Shown here: piece by piece, positions 1-11,295 of the stretch
Layout: each line of letters starts with the position of its first letter
Position numbering within the stretch: the stretch's first letter is position 1
NCBI GenBank assembly: GCA_034698045.1
Contig: JAQGAU010000393.1
Location: 1 to 29,211 of the forward strand
DNA length: 29,211 nt
Reading direction: 5' to 3'
Origin: Paramacrobiotus richtersi
Lineage: Eukaryota > Tardigrada > Eutardigrada > Parachela > Macrobiotidae
The notes under the pieces: model-generated
What the model saw: only the letters and a program-made list of their open reading frames with translations
Told to the model about the DNA's origin: nothing
The model's database searches: none
Program-made: the position numbers and the translations under genes

Positions 1-3000
1 GCAGGGCGGACGGGGTGAATCTGGGGTATAGCTGGTATCGGAATAATGTCCTGGTGGCGGCCGATGGGACGCGGGTGACCCTGGATGAGGGGCGGTTGGT
101 GGTTCGGAGTTTGACGGTGGGGGATAACGGGGTGTACTCGTGTACGGTGAAGAATGGGGCGGGGGAGGTGGATAGTGGGCGGGATTATACGGTGATGGTC
201 AAGGGACAGGATATCGCGAATATTAAGGTTGGTACTGATTAAGTGATAACAAGGTCATTAAATGGTCCGTATTATCAGTTGTGTGTCGAATAGGCCATCA
301 TGGTGGTGGTGATAGTAAGGCGATTAATGTAGTTTTGATTTCTAATGTAGTTCAAACAAGATTTGTCCCAAATAGACGAATGTGGGAAGGTCTGCAAAGA
401 TTTTAAAAACAATTTATATAATACATTTTTAAAAAAATATACAATAATTATAGTCATTTTTTGTAAGAACCGATTCGTTTATTAAACTAAACTTTAAATT
501 AAGTTAAAGTTTAAATTATGTTAAATTAAACTTTACAAACTCGTGGTTCTTCGCAACAAAATCTGGCTGAAATCGTAGTGAAATGGCGTATTTGTCAATC
601 GGAATCTTCCATGATTATAGTTTAAATTAGTTGCACCGTCAGCAAAATTAAAAATATCCTCTCTGGGTTTTCACAATTTTTTAATTTGAATACTCATAAT
701 AATATCGTATACATAGTTCAAAGCATGTAAAGTTCAGTACGGTTCAGTGGCGAGTAACCGGAAAGTTCTGCATTACCGATTGTTTCCTTGTTTCGCCTGT
801 TTGTACCGTACAGATTTGCAATAGTTGCTGGATAAAAGCTATATTATTTTACCGGGAATTTGTTACCATAAATTTTTTATTTAATTTTTAATTTAATTTT
901 TACCGGGAGTTTCTTACCATTCTCTTTTCTCGCACAGGTACCACCGAAAGACGTGACCGTGACGAAACTCGGCGCTTCCGCCCAATTTGACTGTGTCTTC
1001 GAGAATGTCAGCCGCCTGGAGTGGTATGGGCGCGATGATGTCCCGCTGAAGAATAACACCCGCCGAACTCTGTATCCCAATGGCACGCTCTTTCTCCCCA
1101 AGGTCAAGTCGGATGATCAGGGCTTTTATCGGTGTCAGGGGTTTAAGCGGGAGAAAGATCCCGGAAATGGGCAAGTGTACACGGCCCGTCTGAAAGTTGC
1201 CAGTAAGTTGATAATCTACTTAAATGAGAAAATTTTGCTGTTTTTGTACTTGTTATTTGCTAATATTAATATGTAGAAAATATAAAAATGTACCAAGTTT
1301 TATTATAAGTATTAATAGTATAATATTTATCAAGTACTATTAAAAGTATTTTTAAATAAATATTCGTAGCTTTGTATATATTATAAGCTTTTGTTTTGCA
1401 CATGTATTCACGTTACAATGTCACGTTCACGTTACGTTGTTAGACATACTTGTAAAATAATGAAACCATCATTTATGAATAATTATTGTCAATTATTAAC
1501 CATGCGAAACGATGTAAAGTAAATGTGATCACTGCATACTTCCTAAACGAATCTTTAATTTCTCTCTTATGTATGGGACTTTTCAGTGTTCATAATCTGA
1601 ATCCCTCGAAAGCTTTCATGCCAAATAATTCATATAATTATCAAAGTGATAAAATAACATGTTTTTCAGCGCTGTTTACTGCATGTATGTTCTTTTCTGC
1701 GCTAACATGCCTTTTGTTTCTTGAAGCCCTTACAGTAGCGTTTACAAAGCTAGCCAAATGGGCATGCTGTAATCGTAGTGCAAGGGCATACTGCACGATG
1801 TTTCGCAGTGACGGTTTGGGCGTAAAATTCGAACAATGTCATCATACAATTCATGCATGTAATGATAATTAATAACTTTTTTCTACATTATAGTTTCCCT
1901 TATTTGAACAGTTTCAGTATACTACTGTGGGATTGTTGCTTATACAGCAGGGTTTACTTGCAATTAGCTGTTTAGATAATTGTTTCGTTAGATTGTGCAG
2001 TGTTGTTGTAAAATATACTTTACTGTAATTTATTAAGCAAAATAAATGTAAACTTTTTTAACACCCGTTTCTCGTTCATGCAATTTAGTTTAATTTTCTC
2101 TGGGGATATCTCATTCGGACTTTTCGTTTAGGCCTACCCGCCCTATCAGCGAAGAACCTCTTCCCACGCCCGACCACCCATAACAAATACATTGCGAAAT
2201 CCGGTTCGACACTGGAAGTGTACTGCAACGCCAGTATGAGCAAGGAGGCCTTCCCGCTGCCCACCATGGAGTGGATCAATGGAAAGGGCCGGCCGGTGGC
2301 GGACGGTCCGTTCTGGATCATTGAGAGCGTCCAGACCAACCATTCCGGCAACTACACCTGCCGGGCGCAGACACCCTTTGCGAGTGTCAATTATACCGTC
2401 TTCCTCATCGTAACAGGTACGCAGATGACTGAAAATATACGAGTAAATTAAAAAAATTTGTTAGATAGTGTTTCTAGGATTGTTCAGTAAAGTTTGTCAA
2501 AAAGCCAAAGATTTCAGATTAATCTCTGTATTTTGCATAATTTTTTTGTCTTTTTTTTGCAAACCTTTTGTTTTTCTGGGTTTCGTGCTGTTACTTTGAA
2601 AAAAAGGAAATATCCTGGTTTTTCTTTTTCCTTAGTTTGTATAATATAAGCTTCCAGCTTGACATTTTCCTTTATCATCTGGAACAAATTTTTGTATTGA
2701 AATAATTATCTGAAACATAACTGTTGTAATACACTTTTGAAATCTTTGAATTGTATTCTTTTGCTTTGATGAACTGACAATCCGAAATGCATAGGGACAC
2801 TTAGAATTACAGTACAATACATAGTGTTTACACAGCGATCCAATTCGGCATGTTGTAATCGTAGTGCAGTGGCAGACGAACGGCAGTACTCATATATTGG
2901 TTGTTTCAGTTTGTCGAACATCATACATGTCGAACACGAAAGTGTGATAGTTTATAATTTTTCAATTCATGAAATGATCGTTTTATTTGAACTGCTTCGA

Positions 3001-6000
3001 TGTTGTGTATGTCTCAATAAATTAAACATATTGCATTCGACGATATTTCATATTTTCCACCAGCAAAAGGGCACAATATTTTCTATGTCGGCAGCATGCT
3101 AGAAGATTCACCTAAACTCTATTGAAAATTGCACTGCTGACTACCGTATCCTTTTTGAAAACAGTCCTTTGAACATTGCATTATTTGATAATCCCAATTA
3201 CTCTGCAGTACCACCGGTGATTTCTCGCGAACCCTCCGACGCCACAATCAACGAAGGCGACTCCTTCCAGTTGATCTGTTCGTATAAGGGCTCCCCGCCG
3301 CCCCTCACCACCATCACCTGGCACCGTTTCCCCACCGGGGCCACCAAATCCATCCCGATCCTCACTCGGGACCGGTTTTCCGTCGTGTCCCGTGATACAT
3401 CCAGTGTTTTGACCGTGTCGAGCGCCCAGGCCGAGATGGACGCCGGCAGCTACCGTTGCCAGGTGAATACGAGTGGATTCGACGCGGTGCTGTCGGAAGC
3501 GGGGGTTGTCAGGGTGCAGGAGCGGTTAAAGTTTGTGGCTAAGCCGATGGATCAGTATTTGGTGCTGAATGAGAAGGAGAAGGTGCTGTGTCGGGCTAGA
3601 GCGACGGATCCGGTTAGCGTCCAGTGGAGTAAGTAATTCTGTTCGTACCGGTGTATTCTTTGCAGCCCGTTCTTTGGTAGCCTGCTAAGAAAACAATGTT
3701 TTTTCTTATTACATTTTTATAATTTTTTGTAATATTTTTATTAAATGTTATATATATTTTTATAATGTTTTGTTTTATTTTTTTTAATGGCAGTAGAAAT
3801 CTTATACGTCACAACATTGTCAATCGATCCACCGTATATCATTAACAGAGGAATATACGCACGAACATACGCACATTTGCAATGGTGTGGTTACGTTTGA
3901 ATGCATTTTCTATAAATACCGAAACAATAAACGTGTTTTCGCTTTGGTAACGTTACAAAAGCGGAATGTCCAGTAGATGCAGCGGAACTACTACTATGTA
4001 CATACATAGTACATACATTGAATTTACAATACGGTTGAATCAACGATTCAAATCGGTATGGTGTAATCGTAGTGCAATGGCAGAATCCAATGCAATTAAG
4101 TGGATGGTTAGGTGTTTGTCGAACATCATACAATTCACGGATGTCCGATAATTTATAATTTTTTACTGCACTAACAAGTTAATTTTTGTCTTGAACTGAT
4201 TCGATGTGTATCGGAACTAAACAAAATGATTATACAAACAACGGACTGAATGATTATACAAAATCATTAGCAGCATCTCGTTCCTTTTAATACATGATTA
4301 ATATAATCAAACACCGTAGTAACTGCGATATTTTCGCGAAACAGGTCTCTCGGATGGGAAACCCTTCCCCCACCACGTGACCCAGGCCAACGGCACCCTC
4401 ACCTTCGAGAACGTCCAGTACACGGACCAAGGGACCTACAGCTGTGTCATCCGCACCGCAGCGGAATCCCTAAACGCCACCATCCACATTGACGTGGTCA
4501 TCCGCCCGGCCTTCACCACCCGACCCGCCCAGCACATCGCCGTCACCGCCGGATCGGCCATTGTCCTCCACTGCAACGGTACGGGGGATCCCAGTCCCGC
4601 GGTACACTGGAGTCGGGCAGAGGATCACAGTGTCAATCAGACGGTCATGGAACGGTGGGAGGTGCTGGAGAATGGGAGTCTGGTCATTAATGCCAGTCGG
4701 GTCAATGATTCCGGGACGTATGCGTGTACGATTGGGAATAAAGGGGGATTTTCGCGGGCCGAGGTGAGTGGTCGTGTTTTTTGGTAGGCTTAGCAAATGT
4801 ACAAGGAGATGTATTATTCTTTGGTAGAGGAACAGGGAAATGGGCTTTATTTAAAGATATTCATTTCTTTGGGGAAAGTGTACAGTGAAGGTCGATGAGC
4901 TATTTCGCACTGTCAATAGTGTATTATTTCACTGTCCAAATACTGCTTCCTGTAGTTTCGTTTTATTTGACATTGAATATTGATTGATTTTAATCATTTA
5001 ACGGAGTAGTTTAATGTCGTTAAATGGTGCACGACATGTTTGAAAAATGTATTGATTGTACAGTACTGTATTCCTTTTGGTCATCGTAAGCATATTGAAA
5101 ACCTGTTGAGTTAGAAACTACTAAAGTCTATCCATAACTAAGACCTTTCTTCCGATTCGTAGAAATCGATGCGTCAGTAAGGCAGACCATATCGTTACGG
5201 CTCACAAGTCAGAACAATAATCACATTGAAATCGTAGTACATGGGCGTTATGAGAGAAAACGTATTACGCCTTTATTCACTGTCAGCAGCAACTCTTTCG
5301 TCATTTGACTAACTGTAACGGTGCTAGTTAGTCCATATTTTTCTGAGCTGTGGAAACAACTATATTTTGACATTACCGCAAATTGTTAGACACACTTTGC
5401 ATTTTTTTACAAAGTGTTATTGCTAGAACATAAAAGAGTACATTTTATGTAGGCTACGGTGACCGTTCAACTGGAATCCCCTTCCTCCATCACCCAGACC
5501 ATCGCCATAACAATCGCCTGTGCAGTCTGCTACGTTCTCATTGTTCTCCTCTTGGTGGTGTTCTGTAAGCGGAAGCGTGGACGAAAGACGGAAACCACGC
5601 AGACGCATCAACCGTTGACAGTGTTCTCGCCGACACATACCGTCGGGCATACAGCCTCGCATCCGGGATCGACGCCGGAATCACAAGCGTTGCTTATGCA
5701 GAATGCCTCGCATAGTCCGTTTAACGTGTCGCATCTGACGCATCCATTGTCGGCGACGTCGCAGCGGAGGTATGATAAGGGTGGGATGATGTCTGGAGGG
5801 AGCGATGATTGCCGGTAAGCGACAGTTTTTCGCTTCTCATTCCGTTGTAGTTTTTGGTTTTCCGGGAAAACGTTTTCCGATAGCCGTTGTAACCTGTCGG
5901 ATTAATAGTCGATTAGAATTTATATAAGGTTAATTTTGTGTGCTATTGGTTCGTGATATTTTTTTAGAATTTATTTCTAGAATAATTCCATTAATTTTTA

Positions 6001-8010
6001 CTGGAATGGTATCGAATTGCTGACTAGTTATTAATGGAATATATGATTGTCTTAGTAATATTTTTAGAATTTGTTTCCAAAATAATTCCGTTAATTTTTA
6101 CTTTAATGATTTTGGATTGCTTACAATTGTTAGTAGATGTTAATAAAAATATATTTATTTTTAAGTTTTTTGACTTGAACAAAAATGATTAGTGTATTTT
6201 GTTGCCGAACGGACTAGCAAGTAATATTTATCAACCGTAATCAATATTAATGAATTATACAGTTTTATGTAAGAGAATTATCTATCTGCATTACAAGTAC
6301 ATTAACTGAATGATTTGTCTTTGAGTAACATGCACATTATTACACAAGCGACCAAACCAGTTTTCGTCTCTCTAGATATTCGCCAAACACCAGTTCGGCC
6401 TACTCCAGTGCGGTCAACAGCGGAAGCAACGGCGGGGGGATGCACTACTCCCGGAACCAGTTGGTAAACATCAAACCCGTGGGGAAAGGGAATTTCGGGG
6501 AGATCCTCGTCGCCGGTATCCGCGACGGCCCCTTCCCGTTCGTCCTGGTCAAGACGGTCTATACCCGGGATGAAGATCTCCGGAAGCAGCTGTCCATGGA
6601 GATGGACATGCTGTACCGCCTGGATCACCTCAATGTGGTGAAATATGTGGGATTGTGTCGGGCGACGCGGAATCATCCGGACTGGGCGCTCTTTGAACAC
6701 TATGAGTTTGGGGATTTGGGGGCGTTTGTCAGGATGTACAATAAGAAGCTGACGCAGTGGCTGCTTGTGGATTTCGCCAATCAGATTGCTCAAGGTAAGG
6801 CAACGGCTATCGGGCATTTGGGATCACGCGTTAGACATCTGCACTCGACCGAAATCTTGCTGTAGAATAAAACGTTCTCATAGTTACGTATGTCTGTAAT
6901 ACAACTTGATAATAGAAATACGAACACTTTATCGTATAAGTTGTCATAATAGAATTCGTTTATTAATGTAATAATTTTCGTAATTAATGTAATTAAAGTG
7001 TAAATTATTGAAGAAATTCTGTTATGTGTTATACGAATCTATAACAAGAGTCAGGAAGTATGAATAGTTTATCGCATAATTTACCATACAAGTACCACGG
7101 TAAGTTTAGTGAAATAATTAATCTTAGTAAAGTTGAAACGCACCTTGTTAAATTCTGTTTTTTAGTATGATGTTTTCAGAAATATGCGCTTGCATATTTA
7201 CTTAATTCCATCGTAAATTTCTACGGAAGGATTCAGAAACTATACGCATGATTTGTGTGTACAGTTACAAACAGCCTTATCACTTATGGGGGCGTGATGG
7301 CTTTAAACTATGCGCGTTATGCTGCGTAATCAAAGAGAGGAATATTAAGAAAAGTGAAAGGATAGCTGCAAACCTGGCATATGTGAACTGTAGTGCATGA
7401 GAGACTCTAATGAAAACGATATATGCATACTTGATACTAGTATTAATTTTTGTGATTAAAAGTAAACAATAATATGATTCTTTGTACAGGCATGAAATGC
7501 ATCTCCGAAGCCCGCTTCATCCACCGCGACCTCGCCACCCGCAACTGCATCGTCCAACTCACCCCCGGCGGCCAGCCCATCATCAAAGTGTCCGTTCTCT
7601 CCATCACCCGGGACGGCCACTACGACGCCGACTACATCCCTTATAACCACAACCGTCTCATCCCCCTCCGCTGGATGCCATCGGAAGCCGTCTTCGAAGA
7701 TGAATTCAGCGTCAAAAGCGACGTATGGTCGTTTGGGGTCGTCTGCTTCGAATTACTCACCGTGTGTCGGGTGCAGCCCTACGCCGAGTACTCGGACGAG
7801 GAAGTCCTGCATTTACTGGAAACGGGGACGTTGGAGTTGGATTTGAAGGAGGTGAATAGTGAGCGGGGGAGTAAGTTGATCAAGGGGTGTCTGGAGAAGA
7901 ATCCCAAGGATCGGCCGACGTTTGGGCATATACTGAATTTGTGGGGGTTGTATTATAAGTCGGATGATAGTTCCAGTGAGTACCAGGAAATTGGGCCAAG
8001 GTTTGCGTGA
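1..8010 (+). CDS. PTK7: PTK7/Off-track-like receptor tyrosine pseudokinase, 3' part (5' end outside window)
   Basis: Eight exons are visible: 1-227, 938-1202, 2132-2416, 3209-3628, 4345-4763, 5453-5814, 6376-6794 and 7490-8010 (stop TGA). Splice phases agree at each junction. The first donor is less certain, because 191/192 also gives phase 0. The product has six Ig-like domains, seen as C...W...YxC patterns such as GVYSC, GFYRC, GNYTC, GSYRC, GTYSC and GTYAC. A membrane segment (IAITIACAVCYVLIVLLLVV) and a basic stop-transfer KRKRGRK follow, then a serine-rich linker and a tyrosine-kinase fold. The kinase keeps the glycine loop GKGNFG, the lysine in FVLVKTV and HRDLATRN, but the DFG position reads VLS (in KVSVLSITRD). 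The family is a catalytically impaired Wnt/planar-polarity co-receptor at the plasma membrane. Human PTK7 has seven Ig domains, so at least one is probably upstream. The Ig-Ig-TM-pseudokinase order and the DFG loss make PTK7 much more likely than an active receptor kinase. Confidence 0.9.
228..937 (+). other. PTK7 intron (AT-rich)
   Basis: The intron lies between a GTTGGT donor and a TTCTCGCACAG acceptor. It has no coding evidence. It holds a short, diverged copy of the repeat core AATCGTAGTG (571-580) that recurs in other PTK7 introns, and a run of alternating TTAAATTAAACTTTA-like sequence near 480-540. Confidence 0.75.
1731..1925 (+). repeat. Intronic dispersed repeat, copy in PTK7 intron 1203-2131
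   Basis: This stretch of about 195 bp aligns by eye with 2812-3010 and 4021-4210. Shared blocks in the same order are TGTAATCGTAGTGCA (1768-1782), CATCATACAATTCA and TTATTTGAAC. The rest of the 929-bp intron has no other recognised feature. The short open frame across it is not supported as a gene. Confidence 0.65.
2812..3010 (+). repeat. Intronic dispersed repeat, copy in PTK7 intron 2417-3208
   Basis: This is the second long copy. It shares CGGCATGTTGTAATCGTAGTG, TTTGTCGAACATCATACA, GTTTATAATTTTT and TTTATTTGAACTGCTTCGATG with the copy in the next intron, in the same order and orientation. No gene is supported elsewhere in this 792-bp intron. Confidence 0.7.
4021..4210 (+). repeat. Intronic dispersed repeat, copy in PTK7 intron 3629-4344
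   Basis: This is the third long copy, with TGTAATCGTAGTGCAATGGC at 4062-4081 and then TTTGTCGAACATCATACAATTC, ATAATTTATAATTTTT and TTGAACTGATTCGATGTG. Diverged short cores also occur in the introns 4764-5452 (5230-5239) and 6795-7489 (7386-7395). No coding evidence is present. Confidence 0.7.
4764..5452 (+). other. PTK7 intron before the transmembrane exon
   Basis: The donor is GAG|GTGAGT and the acceptor is TTTTATGTAG. The only structure I see is a short repeat core near 5225-5250 (AATCGTAGTACATGGGCGTTA). No gene is supported. Confidence 0.6.
5959..6135 (+). repeat. Tandem duplication, 100-bp period, in PTK7 intron 5815-6375
   Basis: TTTTTAGAATTT.TTTC at 5961 recurs at 6061, followed in both copies by AATAATTCC.TTAATTTTTACT and then ATTGCT.AC. 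About 60 bp per copy remain alignable with scattered substitutions, so this is an old local duplication. This is the one PTK7 intron in which I did not find the AATCGTAGTG core. Confidence 0.75.
6795..7489 (+). other. PTK7 intron inside the kinase domain
   Basis: The donor AAG|GTAAGG and acceptor TTTGTACAG split a glycine codon just before the catalytic-loop exon (phase 1). The intron is AT-rich, with only a diverged repeat core near 7376-7395. No gene is seen. Confidence 0.6.
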
Positions 8011-8698
8011 TGTTTTGTATTTTTATGTTTTTTATGTAATTTAAGTTTTTGCTGAAATTTGGCAGTGTGAAAACTAATCTTTTACCTTGTTGTTGACAAT
8101 ATTGGTGATTTCTTGTTGTTCAGTTGAAGTCAATGTTTTCTACGTGAATTTGAGCTGGACCGATAACTGTTACGAAATCAGATAAATTTTTGTTAAAAAC
8201 AACTTGTGTGTGCACGCAGAGACACACAGTGAAGTTTCCTGGTTAGAGAACAGCGAATCCGCCCGTACGCGAAAGCGACGAACTTTCGACAGCTAAACGA
8301 AGTTTTCTCTTCACCAAGTGCAACTTTCCGATGCCGACCTCGTAGAAGTTCATGATACTGTAAAAACCAGGCCGGTTTGTCGCCGGCTGTGTAAAACTAA
8401 AATCATAAAAAAGGAATGCTGTCTAATGTGGGAAAAGATCAACCCGGACCTTCCCAACATGAAATTTAATTTCCTGAAAGAAGAAGGTTCACTGCCGGTA
8501 CCTCGGCTTTCATCACCCCGCTCTGTATGTAACGTACAACATACTTGACAACATCCAGTCATTTCCGAACATTACATGCATTACAATACAGAGTAATCCT
8601 ATCTGGATTACTCTGCATTTCCACAACAGGCGCATCTAGCAAAATTACACCGCCAAAACATCAAGATCAGTTGTTGAACCGCTCAGGAAATCGATCAA
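8011..8698. other. Convergent intergenic region between PTK7 and the first CAP gene
   Basis: The 3' ends of the plus-strand PTK7 gene and the minus-strand CAP gene face each other here. No canonical AATAAA was found for PTK7; GATAAA at 8181-8186 is a weak alternative. A perfect inverted repeat lies at 8589-8615. A 76-codon open frame at 8318-8548 has no recognisable family and is not called. Confidence 0.6.
8589..8615. repeat. Perfect 11-bp inverted repeat with 5-nt loop
   Basis: CAGAGTAATCC (8589-8599), a TATCT loop and GGATTACTCTG (8605-8615) form a perfect hairpin in the gap between two convergent genes, about 85 bp past the CAP stop codon. Confidence 0.85.
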
Positions 8699-10104
8699 CT
8701 ACACTTGGTTATATTTCCAAGGACAATACTGGGAATTTCGATCATTGTTCCATATAACGTTTCCGCTGCAATGTGCAGTTCACACGTTATACAGTCAGCG
8801 TGTAAGAACGGGATATTACTACGTTAGAACGGGATAAATGCCACTTACGCGTTGCAGTAGTTACAGATGTAAACGATGGTGTTTTTCCCCAGTTTGGGAT
8901 GATCACAGCCAGTTTTAAAGGCACATCCGATGACCGTTGTGTCAGCCCACATTAGCTACAACACCACGATTTTATGTAAAAAAATAATCACTAATTCACG
9001 CGGCAAGATTCCAAAAAGCCCAAGCGATGGTTATACTGTTCGTTTAACAAAGCCACAGCTGCAGAGTCCCGCATACAGATATGTAATACTGTGTCGAAAG
9101 TGTTAATTGTTTTATTTTACCTGAGTAAAATGTCCAACTGCACCGGTTGGTGGTTTGCAGTACCGGAAGTGTTTGATCTCATCGATCCACTGGTTAATCG
9201 CATCGCTAAACGAGACAGCTGATCCTTGTCTCCAGGCTATGTTCTGGCCGCATGTCTCAAAGCCTGTGTGATTTCTTACCGTTAGTCAGAAAAGATACGC
9301 CAACAAAAGCACACATCAACACGACACGTGCACAATGTACACGCTTGTATGTACATTGTAAATTCCGCACATGACAGATTTGTCAGACGCTACATGTACA
9401 GCAATTTAAACCTGTAGAAACTGTAATTATAAAACAGAAAATTATATTAGCAAAACGTATAAATAGTACTGAATTGGTTTAGAATGTTGCCACCTGCTGC
9501 CATGATAAGCTGATAACAATTATCCGGATAATAAACATTTTTGTAGCTGTTCTAACCTTAGAATACGAACATTATTTATAAAAGATCCAGAGTCGGCATT
9601 ATATAAGATTCGGCATTATATAAGATTATCATGGCATTAGAAATATAATATTATTAGAAATTATTAGAAAAATAATGATATGTATTATAATAATATTATG
9701 ATATTAGAAATATAATATTATTATAAATTATTAGAAATATAATAATATTATTATTATTATTGGTATTAGAAATTTAATACTATTATAAACTGTTAGAATT
9801 TAAAAATATAATATTGCTATATAATATTAATTATTATACCGGTGATTTCTCTGTCGGAATCCTTGTTATGCCCGGTCGGGCAGGTGTCGGCCCAACGTTG
9901 CGCTGATTTGGCTGCTTCGGTGCTCCACTTCAGTACCTGCATATCCGACGCCTTAACCAGACTCCGGTAGTAATTGTGGAGTGTCAGGATCTCGCTAATC
10001 TGGCTAACCGGCACACGTTTCACCGAACGACGCTTCTGATTGGCCGCCGTTGCTAATACAACAAAGGTCACCAGGAAAACCACAGCAACTCTTGATGGAT
10101 ACAT
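8699..10104 (-). CDS. Secreted CAP/SCP (antigen-5-like) protein, CAP-1
   Basis: Four exons on the minus strand: 10104-9840, 9263-9121, 8955-8849 and 8765-8699 (stop TAG). Splice phases are 1, 0 and 2, giving about 193 aa. A signal peptide (MYPSRVAVVFLVTFVVLATA) is followed by one CAP domain: HNYYRSLV helix, AQRWADTC, ETCGQNIAWRQG, NQWIDEIKHFRYC, GHFTQ and LMWADTTVIGC. The C-terminus is short and cysteine-containing (YICNYCNAG...QYCPWK), with no extra CRISP domain. CAP proteins are extracellular; members bind sterols or lipids or act as venom or immune-type secreted factors, and the role here is unknown. The usual glutamate of the CGEN motif is glutamine, as in many insect antigen-5 proteins. 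Intron positions are identical to the other three CAP genes in this window. Confidence 0.9.
9332..9359. repeat. Inverted repeat in CAP-1 intron
   Basis: ACAATGTAC (9332-9340) and GTACATTGT (9351-9359) are perfect 9-bp arms around a 10-nt spacer, inside the 576-bp first intron (9264-9839). Confidence 0.75.
9593..9835. repeat. AT-rich tandem repeats in CAP-1 intron
   Basis: A 17-bp unit, TCGGCATTATATAAGAT, is repeated exactly in tandem at 9593-9609 and 9610-9626. It is followed by degenerate copies of TATTAGAAATATAATATTATTA up to about 9835. This is low-complexity intronic DNA. Confidence 0.8.
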
Positions 10105-10191
10105 TTTCGATGATCGAGAAACGTGCCCAGACAGAAAGACGTCTAGTACTATGCACCAGCACCAAAGCAGGTATTATCAGTAAAAGGAAGT

Positions 10192-10200
10192 CTTTATATA
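10192..10200 (-). promoter_or_regulatory. Candidate TATA box for CAP-1
   Basis: On the minus strand this reads TATATAAAG, about 90 bp upstream of the CAP-1 ATG, a plausible distance for a short 5' UTR. A TGATAA (GATA-factor type) site lies just downstream of it, at about 10175-10180. Both are motif matches only. Confidence 0.45.
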
Positions 10201-11295
10201 CAAAACTACGTGGTATTTTCCTTTGTTTATACCCGCAGCAATTGAAATCCTTGAATTATACTTGTTTCAGCTGCAGTTGTAGTACAAAGGATCAGTGGTT
10301 TTCTGGCACTGGTATTGCCGTTGGGGGGAGTTTTTTAGTGGAACTACTACTCATGTCAGTTTGTCGTATTGTACAAAAAACACTGCCTGCTCATTCATGC
10401 TGCGCCAAACTAATTTACGTAATTATATTGCAGCGGTAGGCGGTAGCTATAGTACAACGAAAAATGCTAATTTGATTTCCATAAGTTGTGAATAAAGGTG
10501 ACATTGCGCGTGTGATCAAGTGTATACGATCTCTTCCACGAAATTAATGCACAAGACCCACGACCAAAGAACGAAAGCTTTGAGTGAATTTTTTTTGAGT
10601 GCATTAATTTGGGTGATTGTTAAGTGTCGTAGTTGATATGGAGATTTCAATATTTGACTATATACGTTAATTTCCATAATCCAGCACGGGCAAGTTAAAA
10701 ACCATTAACAAATATGCTTTTGCAAGTTAATTTTTGTGGCAGTTAAATCATTATCAATGCAGTTTTTCTGATAAACTTTCTCAACTAATAATATAAATAT
10801 AAATTCTAATATTTATAATTTATATATAATATATAATATATAATATATTTATAGTATATATATAATAATAATAAATTATATATAATATAAATTTTTTAAC
10901 CAAGAAAACGCAGTTTTACTATACGCACAGTCATGAGAGGTTTTACGCCCGCTGCAATTACCAGTCATAATCCATATTATAATGAATATCATTAATTTTA
11001 TTAACTTCTGTGCATCCGCACTACACATTAATGGATTTCTTCTTTTATTGCCATTGCTTAATTAAATACGACCCATGTACCGTAATGATTATTATAACGA
11101 TGATACATCGTACAATCGCGACATCCGCGGTATGTCAGTTTGCCTAACTAGCCAGAAAAAGCTATAACACATGTTTTTTAATGCAAACACAGACGGCGTT
11201 CGAAATTGCAAAACAAAAAATACAGGTGAAGGAAATCGACGGAAAAGTCCATTGGCGAAGGAAGAGATCTGTACAAGACGAAAATATCAGTATCT
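10201..11295. other. Intergenic region between the two minus-strand CAP genes
   Basis: No coding evidence was found. About 10790-10900 is almost pure A/T (ATATATAATATATAAT type). TTTATT at 11044-11049 would be AATAAA on the minus strand, about 250 bp past the CAP-2 stop, and is a possible poly(A) signal. Confidence 0.5.

Noticed and set aside
1486-1872. 128-codon open frame in a PTK7 intron
   Set aside because: It overlaps the dispersed intronic repeat, lies wholly between good splice sites, and has no family signature.
2824-3102. 92-codon open frame in a PTK7 intron
   Set aside because: It is a reading of the same intronic repeat; the corresponding frames in the other copies are not conserved.
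8318-8548. 76-codon open frame downstream of PTK7
   Set aside because: No recognisable domain, close to chance length for this composition, and in a convergent 3' region.
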